DNA of 64,000 nt from Collinsella aerofaciens (GTDB lineage: Bacteria; Actinomycetota; Coriobacteriia; Coriobacteriales; Coriobacteriaceae), in the NCBI RefSeq assembly GCF_009876115.1, contig NZ_WWSY01000006.1, positions 71,698 through 135,697 of the forward strand, read 5' to 3'. The notes under the pieces are model-generated. The model saw nothing but the letters and a program-made list of their open reading frames with translations, was not told where the DNA came from and did no database searches. The position numbers were made by a program, and so were the translations under genes. Shown here piece after piece: positions 16,604 to 25,373 of the stretch. How positions within the stretch are numbered: the first letter of the stretch is position 1; every line of letters begins with the position of its first letter.

Positions 16604-17656
16604 TTACGCGACGGTGTAAACCCAGTTGTGCTTGTCCTCGACAGCACCAGACTGGATACCAGTCAGGGTCTCGCGAAGCTTCTTCATCACAGGGCCGATC
16701 TCGGTGTATCCAGCCGGGAAGGTCACGGTCTCGTCGGCGCCGTAAACCTTGTTGTCGATTTCGCCAACCGGAGAGATGACGGCAGCGGTGCCGCACAGGC
16801 CGCACTCCACAAAGGTGCCGGCCTTGACCTCGGCCCACTCGACGGGGCGCTGGTCAACGGTCATGCCCAGGTCCTGAGCAACCTGAACGAGCGAACGACG
16901 GGTGATAGAGGGCAGGATGGAGTCGGTGTGCGACTGCGGAACGACGAGCGTGCCATCCTCTTTCACGAACAGGACGTTGGCGCCACCGGTCTCCTCGACA
17001 TAGGTGCGGGACTCGGAGTCGAGATACAGGTTCTCGGCATAGCCCTCGCGATGGGCCTCCATCGTGGGCTTAAGGGACATGGCGTAGTTCAGGCCGGCCT
17101 TGATGTTGCCGGTGCCGTGCGGTGCAGCACGGTCATACTCGGAAACGCGCAGCTTGACGGGCTTGAGGCCGCCCTTAAAGTACGGACCGACCGGGGTCAC
17201 GAGAATGCGGAACGTGTACTCAGGAGCGGGAGCCACGCCGATCACGTCACCGGAGCCGATCATAAACGGACGCACGTACAGGGTCGCGCCGGAACCGAAG
17301 GGCGGAACCCAGGCGGCGTTGGCAGAAACGACCTGCTTGACGGCCTCAACGAACTTGTCCTTGGGAAACGGGGGCATCTCGAGGCGCTGGGCAGAGTTAT
17401 ACATACGCTCAGCGTTCATGTCGGGACGGAAGCAGACGATGCTGCCGTCCTCGGCGGTGTAGGCCTTCAGGCCCTCAAAGACCTCCTGGCAGTAATGGAA
17501 GATACCGCCGCACTCGGAGACATGCAGGGTGTGGTCGGTGGTCAGGCCGCCCTCGTCCCACTCGCCATCCTTCCAATGAGCCTCGTAGCTGTAATCGGTC
17601 TTCATGTAGCCAAAGCCGAGGCTACCCCAATCGATATCCTTCTTCTCGACAGTCAT
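16604..17656 (-). CDS. ilvE: Branched-chain amino acid aminotransferase
   Basis: A 350-residue class IV PLP enzyme (BCAT family) that interconverts Leu, Ile and Val with their 2-oxo acids using glutamate. The start region with WGSLGFGYMKTDY is typical of the longer BCAT2-like group. Seen are VRPFMIGSGD, GLNYAMSLKPTMEAHREGYAE (in two parts around the PLP lysine) and the YVEETGGANVLFV cofactor loop. ATG 17656 follows AAGGAG. No other branched-chain gene is adjacent. A 49-codon frame upstream (17653-17802) overlaps this start by ATGA and is rich in Val and Leu codons, so attenuation or translational coupling is possible. Confidence 0.94.
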   Translation of the reverse strand: MTVEKKDIDWGSLGFGYMKTDYSYEAHWKDGEWDEGGLTTDHTLHVSECGGIFHYCQEVFEGLKAYTAEDGSIVCFRPDMNAERMYNSAQRLEMPPFPKDKFVEAVKQVVSANAAWVPPFGSGATLYVRPFMIGSGDVIGVAPAPEYTFRILVTPVGPYFKGGLKPVKLRVSEYDRAAPHGTGNIKAGLNYAMSLKPTMEAHREGYAENLYLDSESRTYVEETGGANVLFVKEDGTLVVPQSHTDSILPSITRRSLVQVAQDLGMTVDQRPVEWAEVKAGTFVECGLCGTAAVISPVGEIDNKVYGADETVTFPAGYTEIGPVMKKLRETLTGIQSGAVEDKHNWVYTVA

Positions 17657-17802
17657 ATGTCGCTCCTTACATACACAGTTGCATACTCGCGAACCCGCAC
17701 GCAAGGACCGAGGCCGACCGCGTCGCAACGTCGCACGCCCGGAGCGTAGAGCCGGACGGGACACGCGAGCAGCATCAAAGCCGATGGCACGTCGATTCGC
17801 AT
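17653..17802 (-). CDS. Possible leaderless leader peptide overlapping ilvE (49 residues)
   Basis: The frame starts MRIDVPSALMLLACPVRL and ends VYVRSDI. Its TGA overlaps the ilvE ATG as ATGA. Val, Leu and Ile make up 15 of 49 residues. The -10 box TACAAT lies at 17810-17815, so transcription would begin at or next to this ATG, giving a leaderless mRNA, a common mode in Actinomycetota. Translation might be coupled to ilvE or sense branched-chain supply. No experimental or homology support is available, and long open frames arise easily at this GC content. Confidence 0.35.
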   Translation of the reverse strand: MRIDVPSALMLLACPVRLYAPGVRRCDAVGLGPCVRVREYATVYVRSDI

Positions 17803-17809
17803 GCACGAG

Positions 17810-17815
17810 ATTGTA
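17810..17815 (-). promoter_or_regulatory. -10 box of the ilvE promoter
   Basis: TACAAT on the minus strand, with a weak TTTATC at the -35 position 16 bases upstream. The predicted start point is near 17802-17803. Confidence 0.45.
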
Positions 17816-17881
17816 CTCCCCGCACGCGTCTGATAAAACGCTTTTCTTTAACTAAGTAAAGTATTTTCATTTGACCGAAGC

Positions 17882-17917
17882 AAAAAGGCCCGCCACCGTA
17901 AGCGGTGACGGGCCTCA
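17882..17917 (-). terminator. Terminator of the dedA-like gene
   Basis: On the minus strand GGCCCGTCACCGC pairs with GCGGTGGCGGGCC (with G-T), followed by TTTTTG. Confidence 0.85.
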
Positions 17918-17953
17918 ACTGTACGGTCTGCGCGCTGGCTCGAGCTAGGCGTT

Positions 17954-18592
17954 CTATTTACCCAGCTTGGCCTTAACCAGACCGACCACGGTCGGGATGA
18001 TCGACACGGCAACGATGCCGATAATCAGCAGCTCAAAGTGCTCTTGCACAAAGGGAATGCCGCCAAAGAAGTAGCCCAGCAGCGTAAAGACCGTCGACCA
18101 GGTAATGCCGCCCAGCACGTTAAAGACGACAAAGTTGCGCCAGTGCATGCCGCCCATGCCAGCGATAAAGGGCACAAAGGTGCGGATAAACGGGAAGAAG
18201 CGACCCAGGAAGATGGCCAGGTGACCCCACTTGTCCAAGAAGTCCTCGGACTTTTTGATGCGCTCGGGCGTCATGGCCTTGACCTTGCCCGAAGCGATGA
18301 TCTTGCGGCCAAAGAAGTGACCGATCATAAAGTTGCACTGATCGCCCAAAATGGCAGCGGCCCATGCGGTGGCCAGAAGCGCCACGATGTTAAAGCCGCC
18401 GTTGTGGGCAAAGAAACCCGAGGCGAACAGCAGCGAATCACCGGGAAGGAACGGGAAGAACACCACGCCTGTCTCGATAAAGATGATCAGGAACACGCAG
18501 CCGTAGGCCATAAGCGGGCCGGCGGCGATCCAGCTGGCGATCGCGGTGCGCGGGTCCTTAAGCAGCTCGGCAATAAAATTGATGAAACCCAT
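17954..18592 (-). CDS. DedA family membrane protein
   Basis: A 212-residue integral membrane protein of the DedA/VTT superfamily, whose characterised members flip or recycle undecaprenyl phosphate or phosphatidylethanolamine carriers. Motifs seen are ETGVVFFPFLPGDSLLF (the F/Y-x-PGD re-entrant motif), GDQCNFMIGHFFGR and FLGRFFPFIRTFVPFIAGM with the conserved Arg. About four to five hydrophobic segments are visible. ATG 18592 follows GAGAGG. It stands alone with its own terminator. The substrate is inferred from the family. Confidence 0.92.
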   Translation of the reverse strand: MGFINFIAELLKDPRTAIASWIAAGPLMAYGCVFLIIFIETGVVFFPFLPGDSLLFASGFFAHNGGFNIVALLATAWAAAILGDQCNFMIGHFFGRKIIASGKVKAMTPERIKKSEDFLDKWGHLAIFLGRFFPFIRTFVPFIAGMGGMHWRNFVVFNVLGGITWSTVFTLLGYFFGGIPFVQEHFELLIIGIVAVSIIPTVVGLVKAKLGK

Positions 18593-18768
18593 GAAGTAAA
18601 ACCTCTCAGTTGTGGGCGCGGATACGTCCAAGTTGACCAGTATACGGTTGCGGTGCCCCCTCGTGCGCAACCCCACAAAAGCATGACTCCATTACCAGCA
18701 AGTTTGCATAACTGACACTTGTAGCGCAAAGCCGCCAAGATTGTCCTTTTTAATCCCTAGCGAATCGC

Positions 18769-18774
18769 TATACT
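18769..18774 (+). promoter_or_regulatory. -10 box upstream of cysE
   Basis: TATACT lies 42 bases before the GTG start. No good -35 box is visible at 16-18 bases, so activation or an alternative factor is possible. Confidence 0.35.
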
Positions 18775-18815
18775 TTATTGAATCGCATTGCCATGGCGCT
18801 AAGGGAGGGCGGCCG

Positions 18816-19520
18816 GTGAGCTTTATCAATACCATTCGCGAGGACATCAAGACCGTCCAGGCGCAGGACCCCGCCGCGCAAAACGGTCTGGTCATCTTTC
18901 TTTCCTATCCTGGCCTGCACGCCAAGTGGAACCACGTGCCCGAGCACTGGCTGTGGGAGCACGGTCATCGCTCGCTCGCCCGCGTGCTCTCGCAAATCAC
19001 CCGCCACATCACCGGCGTCGAGATTCACCCTGCCGCGCAGATTGGCAAGCACTTCTTTATCGACCACGCCATGGGCGTCGTCATCGGCGAGACCACCATT
19101 GTGGGCGACAACTGTGTGCTCTACCAGGGCGTCACGCTCGGCGGCACCGGCAACGAGACCGGCAAGCGTCACCCCACCCTGGGCAACAATGTCACGGTGG
19201 GCACGGGCGCCAAGGTGCTCGGCAACATCTGCATCGGCAACAACGTCAAGATCGGCGGCAACTCGGTCGTCGTTAAGGACGTCCCCGACAACTGCACCGT
19301 CGTGGGCGTGCCGGGACGCATCATCAAGCGCAACGGCTGCCGTGTGTTCGAGGAGAGTTTCGACGCCAAGCAGCATCGCGAGTACATGCCCGATGACGCC
19401 GCCGAGCAGTCCGCCCTCAACCGCCAGGGCATCACCGAGAATGCCCGCCGCGTCAAGGAACTCGAGCGAGAGGTGGCCGAGCTCAAGGCCCTCGTCGCCA
19501 AGCTCGTGGACGAACGCTAG
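18816..19520 (+). CDS. cysE: Serine O-acetyltransferase
   Basis: A 234-residue enzyme that acetylates L-serine with acetyl-CoA, the first step of cysteine synthesis. Left-handed beta-helix hexapeptide repeats run from [20 protein letters not shown] through [10 protein letters not shown] to VPGRIIK. The catalytic [13 protein letters not shown] and [10 protein letters not shown] motifs are present. I use GTG 18816 because GGGAGGG precedes it; in-frame extension to 18741 would add residues unlike the family. The C-terminal 55 residues are a predicted coiled coil ([20 protein letters not shown]), an addition not found in minimal CysE. No cysK is adjacent. Confidence 0.93.
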   Translation: MSFINTIREDIKTVQAQDPAAQNGLVIFLSYPGLHAKWNHVPEHWLWEHGHRSLARVLSQITRHITGVEIHPAAQIGKHFFIDHAMGVVIGETTIVGDNCVLYQGVTLGGTGNETGKRHPTLGNNVTVGTGAKVLGNICIGNNVKIGGNSVVVKDVPDNCTVVGVPGRIIKRNGCRVFEESFDAKQHREYMPDDAAEQSALNRQGITENARRVKELEREVAELKALVAKLVDER

Positions 19521-19557
19521 GAACGCAAGCGGCACAAAACGACATCGGCATCAACGC

Positions 19558-19597
19558 AAAGGCGCGCCAGGGAATTCATCCCCGGCGCGCCTTATTT
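19558..19597 (+). terminator. Terminator of cysE
   Basis: AAGGCGCGCC (19559-19568) pairs with GGCGCGCCTT (19583-19592), followed by ATTTG. Confidence 0.75.
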
Positions 19598-19600
19598 GTG

Positions 19601-19631
19601 ATGTGGCAAAGAGACTGTCCCTTTGTCACAT
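19601..19631. repeat. GGGACAG-class hairpin
   Basis: ATGTGGCAAAG pairs with CTTTGTCACAT around a loop that reads GGGACAG on the minus strand. It abuts the stop codon of the ABC exporter gene. It is one of a set of hairpins in this window with the same heptamer and different arms. Confidence 0.6.
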
Positions 19632-21631
19632 TATGCGAACTGGCTCAGATAGAGGTCGGCGTAGGCACCCTCGGCAGCCAGCAGCTCCTTATGCGTGCCC
19701 TGCTCGATAATGTTGCCGTGATCCATGACCAAGATCAGGTCGGCGTCCACGATCGTCGACAGGCGGTGCGCGATCACAAAGCTCGTGCGCCCGCGCATGA
19801 GCGCGTCCATGGCACGACCGATGGCAAGCTCGGTACGCGTATCCACGCTTGAGGTCGCCTCGTCCAGGATGAGAATCGCCGGGTTATTGAGCAGCACGCG
19901 TGCGATGGTCAGCAGCTGACGCTGGCCCTGGCTGATGCTTTCGGCATCGTTGGCCACGCGCGTGTCATAGCCCTGCGGCATGGTGCGCACAAAGAAGTCG
20001 ACCTGCGCGGCGCGCGCAGCCGCCACGATCTCCTCACGCGTCGCCTCGGGACAGCCGTAGGCGATGTTTTCGGCAATCGTGCCATCGAACAGCCAGGCGT
20101 CCTGCAGCACCATGCCAAACTGCTGCCGTAGCTCGCCGCGGTCCATGCGGCTCGTATCCACGCCGTCGAGCGTAATACGCCCGCCGTCAATCTCGTAGAA
20201 GCGCATGAGCAGGTTGATGAGCGTCGTCTTGCCCGCGCCCGTGGTTCCCACCACGGCAATCTTCTGGCCCGGCTCGGCGGTAAACGACACGTCGTGCATA
20301 AGCGGCTTGTCGGGCGAATAACCAAAGCGCACGTGCTCAAAGGAGACGCGACCCTCAACGCGACCCGGCAGCTTGGCGGCCTCGTCCGGCAGCGGATCGG
20401 CCTCCATCTCGGGCTCATCGAGCAGGTCGAACACGCGCTCCGCACTCGCCAACGCGCTCTGCAGCGAGTTGAAGGTAAACGACAGCTGCGTCATGGGTTC
20501 GGACGCCTCGTAGATAAACTGGAAGAACGCCTGGAACACGCCGACGGTCATGTGACCGGCAACCAGCATGCTGCAGCCCACCAGCGCGATCACGATCTGC
20601 GCCAAACGGCCGATAAAGCGCACCGCAGGGCCGACGGCATTGATCATAAAGTCGGCCTTGGCACTCACGCGTGCCAGCTCGCCCGAGGCCTGGTGCACCT
20701 CGGCAGAACTTTGGCGTTCGCGGTTAAACGCGCGGATCACCAGACGGCCCGAATAGCCTTCCTCGACCGCACTCGTAATCTTGGACACCCACTCCTGGCG
20801 CTCGCCCGTCACATCGTGTGTGCGGCGCGAGACGACCTTCGTCACCAGCAGCGACAGTGCCGTAAAGAACAGAAAGACGAGCGTAAGCTGCACGCTGAAC
20901 ACGAACATCACGCTCACAGCACCAACAACCGTGCCGATCGACACGAGCAGCTGCAGCAATCCGCGCTGCATGCTCTCGGACATCTTGTCCAGGTCGTTGG
21001 TCGCGCGGCTGACGACCTCGCCGGGACGATGCGCGTCAAAATAGGCGAGCGGCAGACGGTTGAGCTTTTGCGCGATGCGGTTGCGCAGGCGCAGATTGAG
21101 ACGCTCAGCGACGCTCGACATCAAAAAGCTCTGGAGCGCATAGAACGAGGCAGCGGCAGTCCAGATCATAAAGTAGACGAAAATGGTCTTGCCGCAGTTC
21201 TCCCAGGTGATGCTGAAAGTGGTGTCGTTGGCAAACGCCACCTGAATGTGGCCCCACAGCTCATCGATCACGCGGGCGCTATATGCCGGCGCGGCGGTGT
21301 TAAAGATGACATAGAACACAATGCTCGCGAACACGATATAGAAGCGCCAATGGTCGCCGGCAGCCTCACTCCACAGGCGGCGCACCGTCGCCCAGGTATC
21401 CCGAGGCGTCTCGTCCTCGTCTTCGTCGTCCACGTCGCGCATACGCTCTGCCTCGGCGCGGGCGCGCTCGTCCTCGGCACGTTCGTTTTCCTCGTAGAGC
21501 GCTTGGCGGCGAGCCTCGCGCTCCGCCGCCTTGGCGGCTTCGTCCAGGTCGGGCGCGACGCCCGTCTCCTCGACTGTCTCTACAACCGCAGCGCCATCGA
21601 CGATGCCCTGCTTCTTGAGCTCCTCGGTCAT
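19631..21631 (-). CDS. ABC exporter, fused permease-ATPase (second half, MarR-controlled operon)
   Basis: A 666-residue half-transporter. An acidic N-terminal extension of about 90 residues (EDEDETPRD) precedes six membrane helices. The ATPase has VGTTGAGKTT, ISQGQRQLL, ILILDEATS and VIAHRLST. The signature starts ISQGQ rather than LSGGQ, while the partner gene has FSGGQ. ATG 21631 is one base after the upstream stop and has GGGAGGTG at the usual distance; GTG 21640 is part of that site. Together with the gene at 21633-23369 it should form a heterodimeric exporter. A GGGACAG hairpin follows the stop. The substrate is unknown. Confidence 0.93.
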   Translation of the reverse strand: MTEELKKQGIVDGAAVVETVEETGVAPDLDEAAKAAEREARRQALYEENERAEDERARAEAERMRDVDDEDEDETPRDTWATVRRLWSEAAGDHWRFYIVFASIVFYVIFNTAAPAYSARVIDELWGHIQVAFANDTTFSITWENCGKTIFVYFMIWTAAASFYALQSFLMSSVAERLNLRLRNRIAQKLNRLPLAYFDAHRPGEVVSRATNDLDKMSESMQRGLLQLLVSIGTVVGAVSVMFVFSVQLTLVFLFFTALSLLVTKVVSRRTHDVTGERQEWVSKITSAVEEGYSGRLVIRAFNRERQSSAEVHQASGELARVSAKADFMINAVGPAVRFIGRLAQIVIALVGCSMLVAGHMTVGVFQAFFQFIYEASEPMTQLSFTFNSLQSALASAERVFDLLDEPEMEADPLPDEAAKLPGRVEGRVSFEHVRFGYSPDKPLMHDVSFTAEPGQKIAVVGTTGAGKTTLINLLMRFYEIDGGRITLDGVDTSRMDRGELRQQFGMVLQDAWLFDGTIAENIAYGCPEATREEIVAAARAAQVDFFVRTMPQGYDTRVANDAESISQGQRQLLTIARVLLNNPAILILDEATSSVDTRTELAIGRAMDALMRGRTSFVIAHRLSTIVDADLILVMDHGNIIEQGTHKELLAAEGAYADLYLSQFA

Positions 21632-21632
21632 G

Positions 21633-23369
21633 CTACTCACCTCCCTTCATCTGCGATTCCGCGATTGCGCGGTACACCTCGCAGGTTTCCATGAGCTCGT
21701 CGTGCGTGCCTAGGCCCACGATCTCGCCGTCTTTGAGCACCACGATCTGATCGGCATGCAAAATAGTCGAGATGCGCTGGGCGATGATGAGCACCGCGGC
21801 ATCGCACGTCTCGTCCTGCAGCGCATGGCGCAGTGCCGCATCGGTCTTAAAGTCCAGGGCCGAAAAACTGTCGTCGAAGATATATAGATCGGCATGCTTC
21901 ATGAGTGCGCGGGCAATCGCCAGGCGCTGGCGCTGACCCCCCGAGAAGTTCGTGCCGCCCTGGGCCACCGGCGTATCGAGCCCCTGGGGCTGGTCGAGCA
22001 CAAAGGTGCTCTGGGCAACCTCCAGCGCATGGAGCATGTCAGCCTCAGTCGCGTCTTCGTTGCCAAAGCGCAGGTTGCTCGCCACCGTACCCGAGAACAG
22101 CCATGCCTTCTGCGGCACATAGGCGATACGCCCGCGGATGTCGTCTTGCGAAAGGTCGCGCAGATCGATGCCATTCAGGCGAATGGCGCCCTTCGTGGCA
22201 TCGTGGAAGCGAAGCAAGAGCTTGGCCACCGTCGACTTGCCCGAACCCGTCGAGCCTACAATCGCCGTGGTCTGGCTACGGCGACAGGCAAAGCTCAGGT
22301 CGCACAGGGTATCCTCGTCGGCATCGTCAAAACGGAACGACATGTGGTCGAACACGGCCACCGCGTCGGCACCGTCAACAGACTCCGCCGCGCACGTGTC
22401 CAGCGTGCGCTTGCCGTCCACGATGCTCGGCTCAATCTCCAACACCTGCTGCGCACGGTTCAGGCATGCGGCGGCGCGTGGGAGCGTCAGAATCACCATC
22501 TGCGCCGTCATCACAAAGAACAGGATCAGGATCGCGTACTCCAGCACGGCCGAGATGCTACCGATTTGCATGGCGTGGACGCCCACGCGGTTGCCGCCCA
22601 CCCACAGCACCGCCACCTCGGCGATATTCATCAAAAAGAAGCTGGAGCTGTCGAGACCCACAAACAGGTGGTTGACCTTGATGGCATTGGCCGCGTAATC
22701 GCTAAACACCTCGTCCAGGCGCTGCTCCTCGTGGCGCTCCTTGTTAAATGCGCGGATGACGCGCACGCCCACGATGTTCTCGCGCAGCACCACGTTCATG
22801 CGGTCGATAAAGCTCTGCAGGCGCATAAAGATCGGCGCGGCGTTGGCAACGGTAAAGACCGCCGCCACCAGCACGATCGCAACCACCACGCCCAGCAGCG
22901 TACCCATGGCGGGATCGATGAACCAAGCAAAAATGATGCCTGCCACGGCCAAGAACGGCACCGGCAGCACCAGCTGAATCGTCTGAAGGACAGCTTGCTG
23001 AATCACGTTGATGTCGTTGAGCGAGCGCGTGATCATCGAACCCGTGCCAAAGCGCTCAAAGTCGCTGGCGGACAGCTCGAGCGACTTGTCGTACACGGCA
23101 TTGCGGATATCGCAGGCCACGTTGGCGGCCAGGCGCGCCGAAAGATAGCAGCCCAGCACCGTGCCGCCGCTGGCCATGCCGGTCGCGATAAGCATGTACA
23201 GGCCGTTGCGTAATATATAGTCGACATCACCCGTGGTAATACCGGTGTTGACCATGTTCGCCAGCATCGTGGGAACCAACAGCGTACCGACGTTATCTAT
23301 CAGCACCGCAAACAGCGTCACCGCAATCAGACCGCGGTACGGCCTCATAAACCTCATTAAGAGTCGCAT
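21633..23369 (-). CDS. ABC exporter, fused permease-ATPase (first half, MarR-controlled operon)
   Basis: A 578-residue half-transporter with N-terminal membrane helices and a C-terminal ATPase: VGSTGSGKST (Walker A), FSGGQRQRLAIARAL (signature), LYIFDDSFSALDFKTD (Walker B, DD in place of DE) and IIAQRIST (Gln instead of His in the switch). As in the other exporter pair, this half appears catalytically weak. Its ATG lies inside the 3' end of the MarR gene (13-bp overlap), which implies translational coupling. GAGGGGG precedes the start. Confidence 0.93.
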   Translation of the reverse strand: MRLLMRFMRPYRGLIAVTLFAVLIDNVGTLLVPTMLANMVNTGITTGDVDYILRNGLYMLIATGMASGGTVLGCYLSARLAANVACDIRNAVYDKSLELSASDFERFGTGSMITRSLNDINVIQQAVLQTIQLVLPVPFLAVAGIIFAWFIDPAMGTLLGVVVAIVLVAAVFTVANAAPIFMRLQSFIDRMNVVLRENIVGVRVIRAFNKERHEEQRLDEVFSDYAANAIKVNHLFVGLDSSSFFLMNIAEVAVLWVGGNRVGVHAMQIGSISAVLEYAILILFFVMTAQMVILTLPRAAACLNRAQQVLEIEPSIVDGKRTLDTCAAESVDGADAVAVFDHMSFRFDDADEDTLCDLSFACRRSQTTAIVGSTGSGKSTVAKLLLRFHDATKGAIRLNGIDLRDLSQDDIRGRIAYVPQKAWLFSGTVASNLRFGNEDATEADMLHALEVAQSTFVLDQPQGLDTPVAQGGTNFSGGQRQRLAIARALMKHADLYIFDDSFSALDFKTDAALRHALQDETCDAAVLIIAQRISTILHADQIVVLKDGEIVGLGTHDELMETCEVYRAIAESQMKGGE

Positions 23370-23857
23370 GCGTCCCCCTCGCCCTTATCGTCAGTCTCGT
23401 TCTCGGCGGCCACTTGCCGTTTAAATGCCTCGCACTCTTCGTTAAGAACATGGGAGAACTTACCGACCAAGCGCATGATCTCGCACTGTTCCCACGGCTC
23501 GAGCGCCTCGAATGCCTGTTGCTCGGCTTTTTGCGCCGGCAACGCGTAGCGCTTGGCAAACCGCACGCCTTCTTCGGTCAGTCGTACAACCTTGTTTTTA
23601 CGACTGCCCTCGGCAAACTCCAACGTCGCAAGCCCTCGCGCCCTAAGCGTTTTAATCGCCGAATTGATGGTCTGTTTGCTGTAGAACCATTCACTCGTCA
23701 GCCGACTCACGGCAACGCTTCCGCCCGCTGCACTCGTGTCGACGAGCATCCAGTAGGCGCAGTCCGAAAGGCCGCAGGCGCGCGAGAACTCCGAATAGAT
23801 ATGGTCGAGTCCATTGAGCAACCGATCGAAGTCGACCAGCGTAACCGCACTATTCAT
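23357..23857 (-). CDS. MarR family transcriptional regulator
   Basis: A 166-residue winged-helix regulator. DNA-binding residues run through about 55-110: VAVSRLTSEWFYSKQTINSAIKTLRARGLATLEF and the wing EGSRKNKVVRLTEEG, the classical MarR layout. Helical ends for dimerisation lie on both sides. First gene of a three-gene operon with two ABC exporter halves, the standard context for control of drug or metabolite export. ATG 23857 follows GGTGGG. Two copies of a direct repeat (23872-23889 and 23907-23924) overlap the promoter and the leader and are the likely binding sites. The inducer may be the exported compound. Confidence 0.92.
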   Translation of the reverse strand: MNSAVTLVDFDRLLNGLDHIYSEFSRACGLSDCAYWMLVDTSAAGGSVAVSRLTSEWFYSKQTINSAIKTLRARGLATLEFAEGSRKNKVVRLTEEGVRFAKRYALPAQKAEQQAFEALEPWEQCEIMRLVGKFSHVLNEECEAFKRQVAAENETDDKGEGDACDS

Positions 23858-23871
23858 CTATCCCACCATTC

Positions 23872-23933
23872 AATTGTCCGATTTTTGACCAATTATGTGT
23901 CTCTAGATTAGTCCGAGTTTTGACTATCGTCAA
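23872..23933 (-). promoter_or_regulatory. Promoter of the MarR-ABC operon with tandem operator-like repeats
   Basis: On the minus strand TTGACG (23928-23933) and TAATCT (23905-23910) are 17 bases apart. GTCAAAACTCGGACTAAT (23907-23924) and GTCAAAAATCGGACAATT (23872-23889) are direct repeats, starts 35 bases apart. The first covers the spacer and -10 box, the second the leader just before the ribosome binding site. Confidence 0.6.
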
Positions 23934-23975
23934 CAGGCTCTCCGCAAATGCGTGCATTTTTATGGCCTATCGGCA

Positions 23976-24013
23976 GAAAAAGACCGCCGGCGCGGGGGCG
24001 GCGCCAGCGGTCA
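23976..24013 (-). terminator. Terminator of the small hypothetical gene
   Basis: On the minus strand GACCGCTGGCGC pairs with GCGCCGGCGGTC, followed by TTTTTC. Confidence 0.85.
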
Positions 24014-24038
24014 CGTGAAAATCGGGTTTTATTGCCTG

Positions 24039-24329
24039 TTAAGCGGCGACGGCCTCATAGACCGTAGCGCCCGAGAAGCTGTCATGCAGGCTCTTGCCGG
24101 CAATCCACGGCAGCTCGACGACCTCGCAGACCGTGTTGACCAACTCAGAACAGTCAGTAAAGTGGCCCTTGTCGTTGAGGGCCTCGCAATCCTGAACACG
24201 CCAATAGCCATCGGTGTGCGTGATGTAGTACTCGTGATCGTTGATCGACACGAAAGCGCGCGTCTTGGAACGCAGCAGCTTCAGAAATCCTTCGAAATCG
24301 GTCTCGACGACATCTCCAGCCTGGAACAT
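24039..24329 (-). CDS. Hypothetical protein, 96 residues
   Basis: A small soluble protein starting MFQAGDVVETDFEGFLKLL, with the aromatic stretch HEYYITHTDGYWRVQDCEAL and four Cys residues. I recognise no family. The frame is well supported by GGAGG seven to eight bases before the ATG and by a strong terminator after the stop, so it is a monocistronic gene. Nothing suggests a signal peptide or a membrane helix. The beta-rich pattern could be a small binding domain. It sits between the MarR operon and a divergent nitroreductase without evident linkage. Confidence 0.7.
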   Translation of the reverse strand: MFQAGDVVETDFEGFLKLLRSKTRAFVSINDHEYYITHTDGYWRVQDCEALNDKGHFTDCSELVNTVCEVVELPWIAGKSLHDSFSGATVYEAVAA

Positions 24330-24623
24330 GATGTTACCTCCTGGCCCGGCGCCACCACGGCGCATTGATAAACGTTGGTACTCCTTTAGTAAAACCCTTA
24401 TCAGAGGTTATGCGTTCGTCATTTAGGCAAGTGGTAAAAAACCGCAGGGTAGACGGGATAAAACGTTTAACCATCCCATTTGTTTGTCACATTCTGAAGG
24501 TACTTTTATGCAAACCTACTTTCCCAATTGGAATCTATCCTTTTGGCCGGGCAATTGACCGTCTATCGTTTGAGCCCGACGGGTATGAACGGGGCATCTG
24601 CAACGCCACCGCAAGGAGACACC

Positions 24624-25145
24624 ATGGAGACTATCGAAGCACTCATTCACCGCCGCAGCTGCCGCAACTACAGCGATCGTCCCGTCGAGGCCGAAAAGCT
24701 TGCACGTATTATCGAAGCCGGCCAATATGCACCGAGCGGCATGGGCCGCCAGCCGGTGACGTTTGTCGCCGTCACCGACCCCGCGACCGTCGAGCGTCTC
24801 TCGCAGCTCAACGCGCAAGTCATGGGCAGCAACAGCGACCCCTTCTATGGCGCCAAGACCGTTGTGGTGGTGCTGGTTGACCGCAGCGTGCCCACACATC
24901 TGGAAGACGGCTCGCTCGCCATGGGCAACCTGCTCAACGCTGCCTATGCGCTGGGCGTTGATTCGTGCTGGATTCATCGCGCCCACGAGGTTTTCGATTC
25001 GCCCGAGGGCCTGGAGCTACTGGCCAGTTGGGGTCTACCCGCCGACGGCAGCCTGCGCGGTGTCGGTCACTGCATTCTGGGCTATGCCGAGGACACGCTG
25101 CCCGAGCCCAAACCCCGCCGCGACAACGTGGTCTACGTAAGGTAA
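24624..25145 (+). CDS. Nitroreductase family protein
   Basis: A 173-residue FMN-dependent NAD(P)H oxidoreductase of the nitroreductase superfamily. IHRRSCRNYSDRPVE (residues about 7-21) is the N-terminal FMN-binding R-S-x-R-x-[FY] motif, APSGMGRQP (about 36-44) the second FMN contact, and a late GVGHCILGYAED motif ends the core. The length is on the short side for the family and the active dimer is formed by helix swapping. AAGGAG precedes ATG 24624. Possible substrates (nitroaromatics, quinones, flavin) cannot be told apart. A hairpin terminator follows at 25225-25253. The 294-base gap upstream shows no other gene. Confidence 0.92.
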   Translation: METIEALIHRRSCRNYSDRPVEAEKLARIIEAGQYAPSGMGRQPVTFVAVTDPATVERLSQLNAQVMGSNSDPFYGAKTVVVVLVDRSVPTHLEDGSLAMGNLLNAAYALGVDSCWIHRAHEVFDSPEGLELLASWGLPADGSLRGVGHCILGYAEDTLPEPKPRRDNVVYVR

Positions 25146-25224
25146 TTAGTTCCGCCATTCTACCGAACGGCGGGCTCGTTGACGCTGCGCGGGCCGCATT
25201 CACGCCAATCTGACGTTCAATTTC

Positions 25225-25253
25225 GAGGGCGCGACCAGAAGGTCAGCGCCCTC
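25225..25253 (+). terminator. Terminator of the nitroreductase gene
   Basis: GAGGGCGC pairs with GCGCCCTC, followed by TCATTTC. Confidence 0.55.
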
Positions 25254-25327
25254 TCATTTCACGTCACCTTGGCGCAAATGCGGCTCGCTCGCTTTTGGCG
25301 ACTGACATCGAATGAGCCACTGTCTTG

Positions 25328-25367
25328 GGCAGCTAAAAAAGCCCCGTCCCAAATTAGCTGCCCCACT
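25328..25367. repeat. GGGAC-class hairpin with perfect AGCTAA arms
   Basis: GGGCAGCTAA pairs with TTAGCTGCCC. The loop reads TTTGGGACGGGGCTTTT on the minus strand. It matches 12734-12768 and lies seven bases after the stop codon of the next gene. Confidence 0.65.
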
Positions 25368-25373
25368 CGCAAC

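Noticed and set aside
17657..17802. T-box riboswitch upstream of ilvE
   Set aside because: The T-box sequence and an antiterminator/terminator pair were not found, and the predicted transcription start leaves only about 150 bases.
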